A stretch of DNA of 5,378 nt, taken from the NCBI GenBank assembly GCA_044375275.1, contig JBILMZ010000227.1, forward strand, positions 1 through 5,378, read 5' to 3'. The notes beneath the pieces were generated by a model that saw only the letters and a program-made list of their open reading frames with translations, ran no database searches and was not told the DNA's origin. Shown piece by piece: positions 5,231 to 5,378 of this stretch. The position numbers were made by a program, and so were the translations under genes. This stretch comes from SZUA-430 sp044375275 (lineage in GTDB: Bacteria; Pseudomonadota; Alphaproteobacteria; Micropepsales; Micropepsaceae). How positions within the stretch are numbered: the stretch's first letter is position 1; each line of letters starts with the position of its first letter.

Positions 5231-5378
5231 ATGACCGCGAAAGTTGCTGGCCAGTTGACCACCCCTGGGACCGCGGGCTTCCAGCCCGCCCCTGCGGCCG
5301 CCGATCCGGGACGTCGCGCGGCAACTGTTGGGTTTAGACACCATATCAATACGGTGACACAATGGGGACCTCCGGAAT
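5231..5378 (+). CDS. Start of an unrecognised gene, cut by the window end; possibly leaderless
   Basis: An open frame of 49 codons begins at ATG 5231 and is still open at the last base. An in-frame TAG at 5228-5230 directly precedes it, so the start cannot lie further upstream. There is no Shine-Dalgarno sequence, but the promoter at 5194-5223 would initiate at or one base before the ATG, the arrangement of a leaderless mRNA. The visible protein has a low-complexity N-terminus rich in Ala, Pro, Thr and Gly, a basic PGRRAA stretch at about 26-31, then a more ordinary segment with RHHINTVTQWGPPE. No family is recognised. The palindrome at 5273-5289 lies inside it and encodes part of the low-complexity region, so the true start might be further down. 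No signal peptide is evident. Confidence 0.4.
   Translation, partial: MTAKVAGQLTTPGTAGFQPAPAAADPGRRAATVGFRHHINTVTQWGPPE
5273..5289. repeat. GC-rich palindrome resembling a dispersed REP-type hairpin
   Basis: GCGGGC at 5273-5278 and GCCCGC at 5284-5289 make a perfect six-base-pair stem with the loop TTCCA, preceded by CCCTGGGACC. The preceding block and stem resemble short palindromic repeats that are scattered between genes in many GC-rich bacterial genomes; this is recollection of a type, not a database match. Here it falls inside the start of an open frame. Confidence 0.35.

Noticed and set aside
5065..5337. + strand open frame of 90 codons starting at TTG inside the stem-loop
   Set aside because: No ribosome-binding site; Arg- and Pro-rich random-looking product; it conflicts with the better-supported promoter and ATG at 5231.

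Overview
The window reads as chromosomal DNA of a GC-rich, aerobic, probably marine or hydrocarbon-associated proteobacterium. An alphaproteobacterium (Hyphomonadaceae- or sphingomonad-like) is the best guess. The basis is overall codon and base use, the style of the promoter -10 elements (GCTA-type), a candidate leaderless gene start, and the look of the AlkB and sulfatase proteins. This placement is inference; no rRNA or other phylogenetic marker is present.

Layout, all genes on the + strand. (1) 1-156: leader of the first gene, with GC-rich repeated half-sites spaced 21 bp apart. (2) 157-1341: AlkB, integral-membrane non-heme di-iron alkane 1-monooxygenase, with all histidine boxes intact. 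(3) 1342-1434: short gap with small inverted repeats, one of which can pair with the ribosome-binding site of the next gene. (4) 1435-3102: membrane-anchored type I (formylglycine) sulfatase with a complete active site. (5) 3090-4007: formylglycine-generating enzyme (FGE) with both catalytic cysteines, overlapping the sulfatase by 13 bases and starting at TTG. (6) 4008-4082: gap with a hairpin and a candidate promoter. (7) 4083-4829: 2-oxoglutarate/Fe(II) dioxygenase of the Tpa1/Ofd1-like prolyl-hydroxylase type. (8) 4830-5230: about 400 bases without a credible gene but with a terminator-like hairpin, a 10-base direct repeat, a large stem-loop, a 14-base dyad and a good promoter. (9) 5231-5378: start of an unrecognised gene, cut by the window edge, whose ATG lies where the promoter would start transcription.

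How the genes relate. The sulfatase and FGE form a clear functional pair: FGE converts the sulfatase active-site cysteine to formylglycine, and the overlapping reading frames suggest translational coupling. Both carry an N-terminal hydrophobic segment, so substrate and modifying enzyme may meet outside the cytoplasm. AlkB would oxidise medium- or long-chain alkanes to alcohols; its electron partners (rubredoxin, rubredoxin reductase) are not in the window. Three of the four complete genes encode O2-consuming metalloenzymes, and the fourth depends on O2 through its maturation. Whether alkB, the sulfatase/FGE pair and the dioxygenase serve one pathway cannot be told from sequence alone. No mobile element gene, CRISPR array, tRNA or rRNA was seen.
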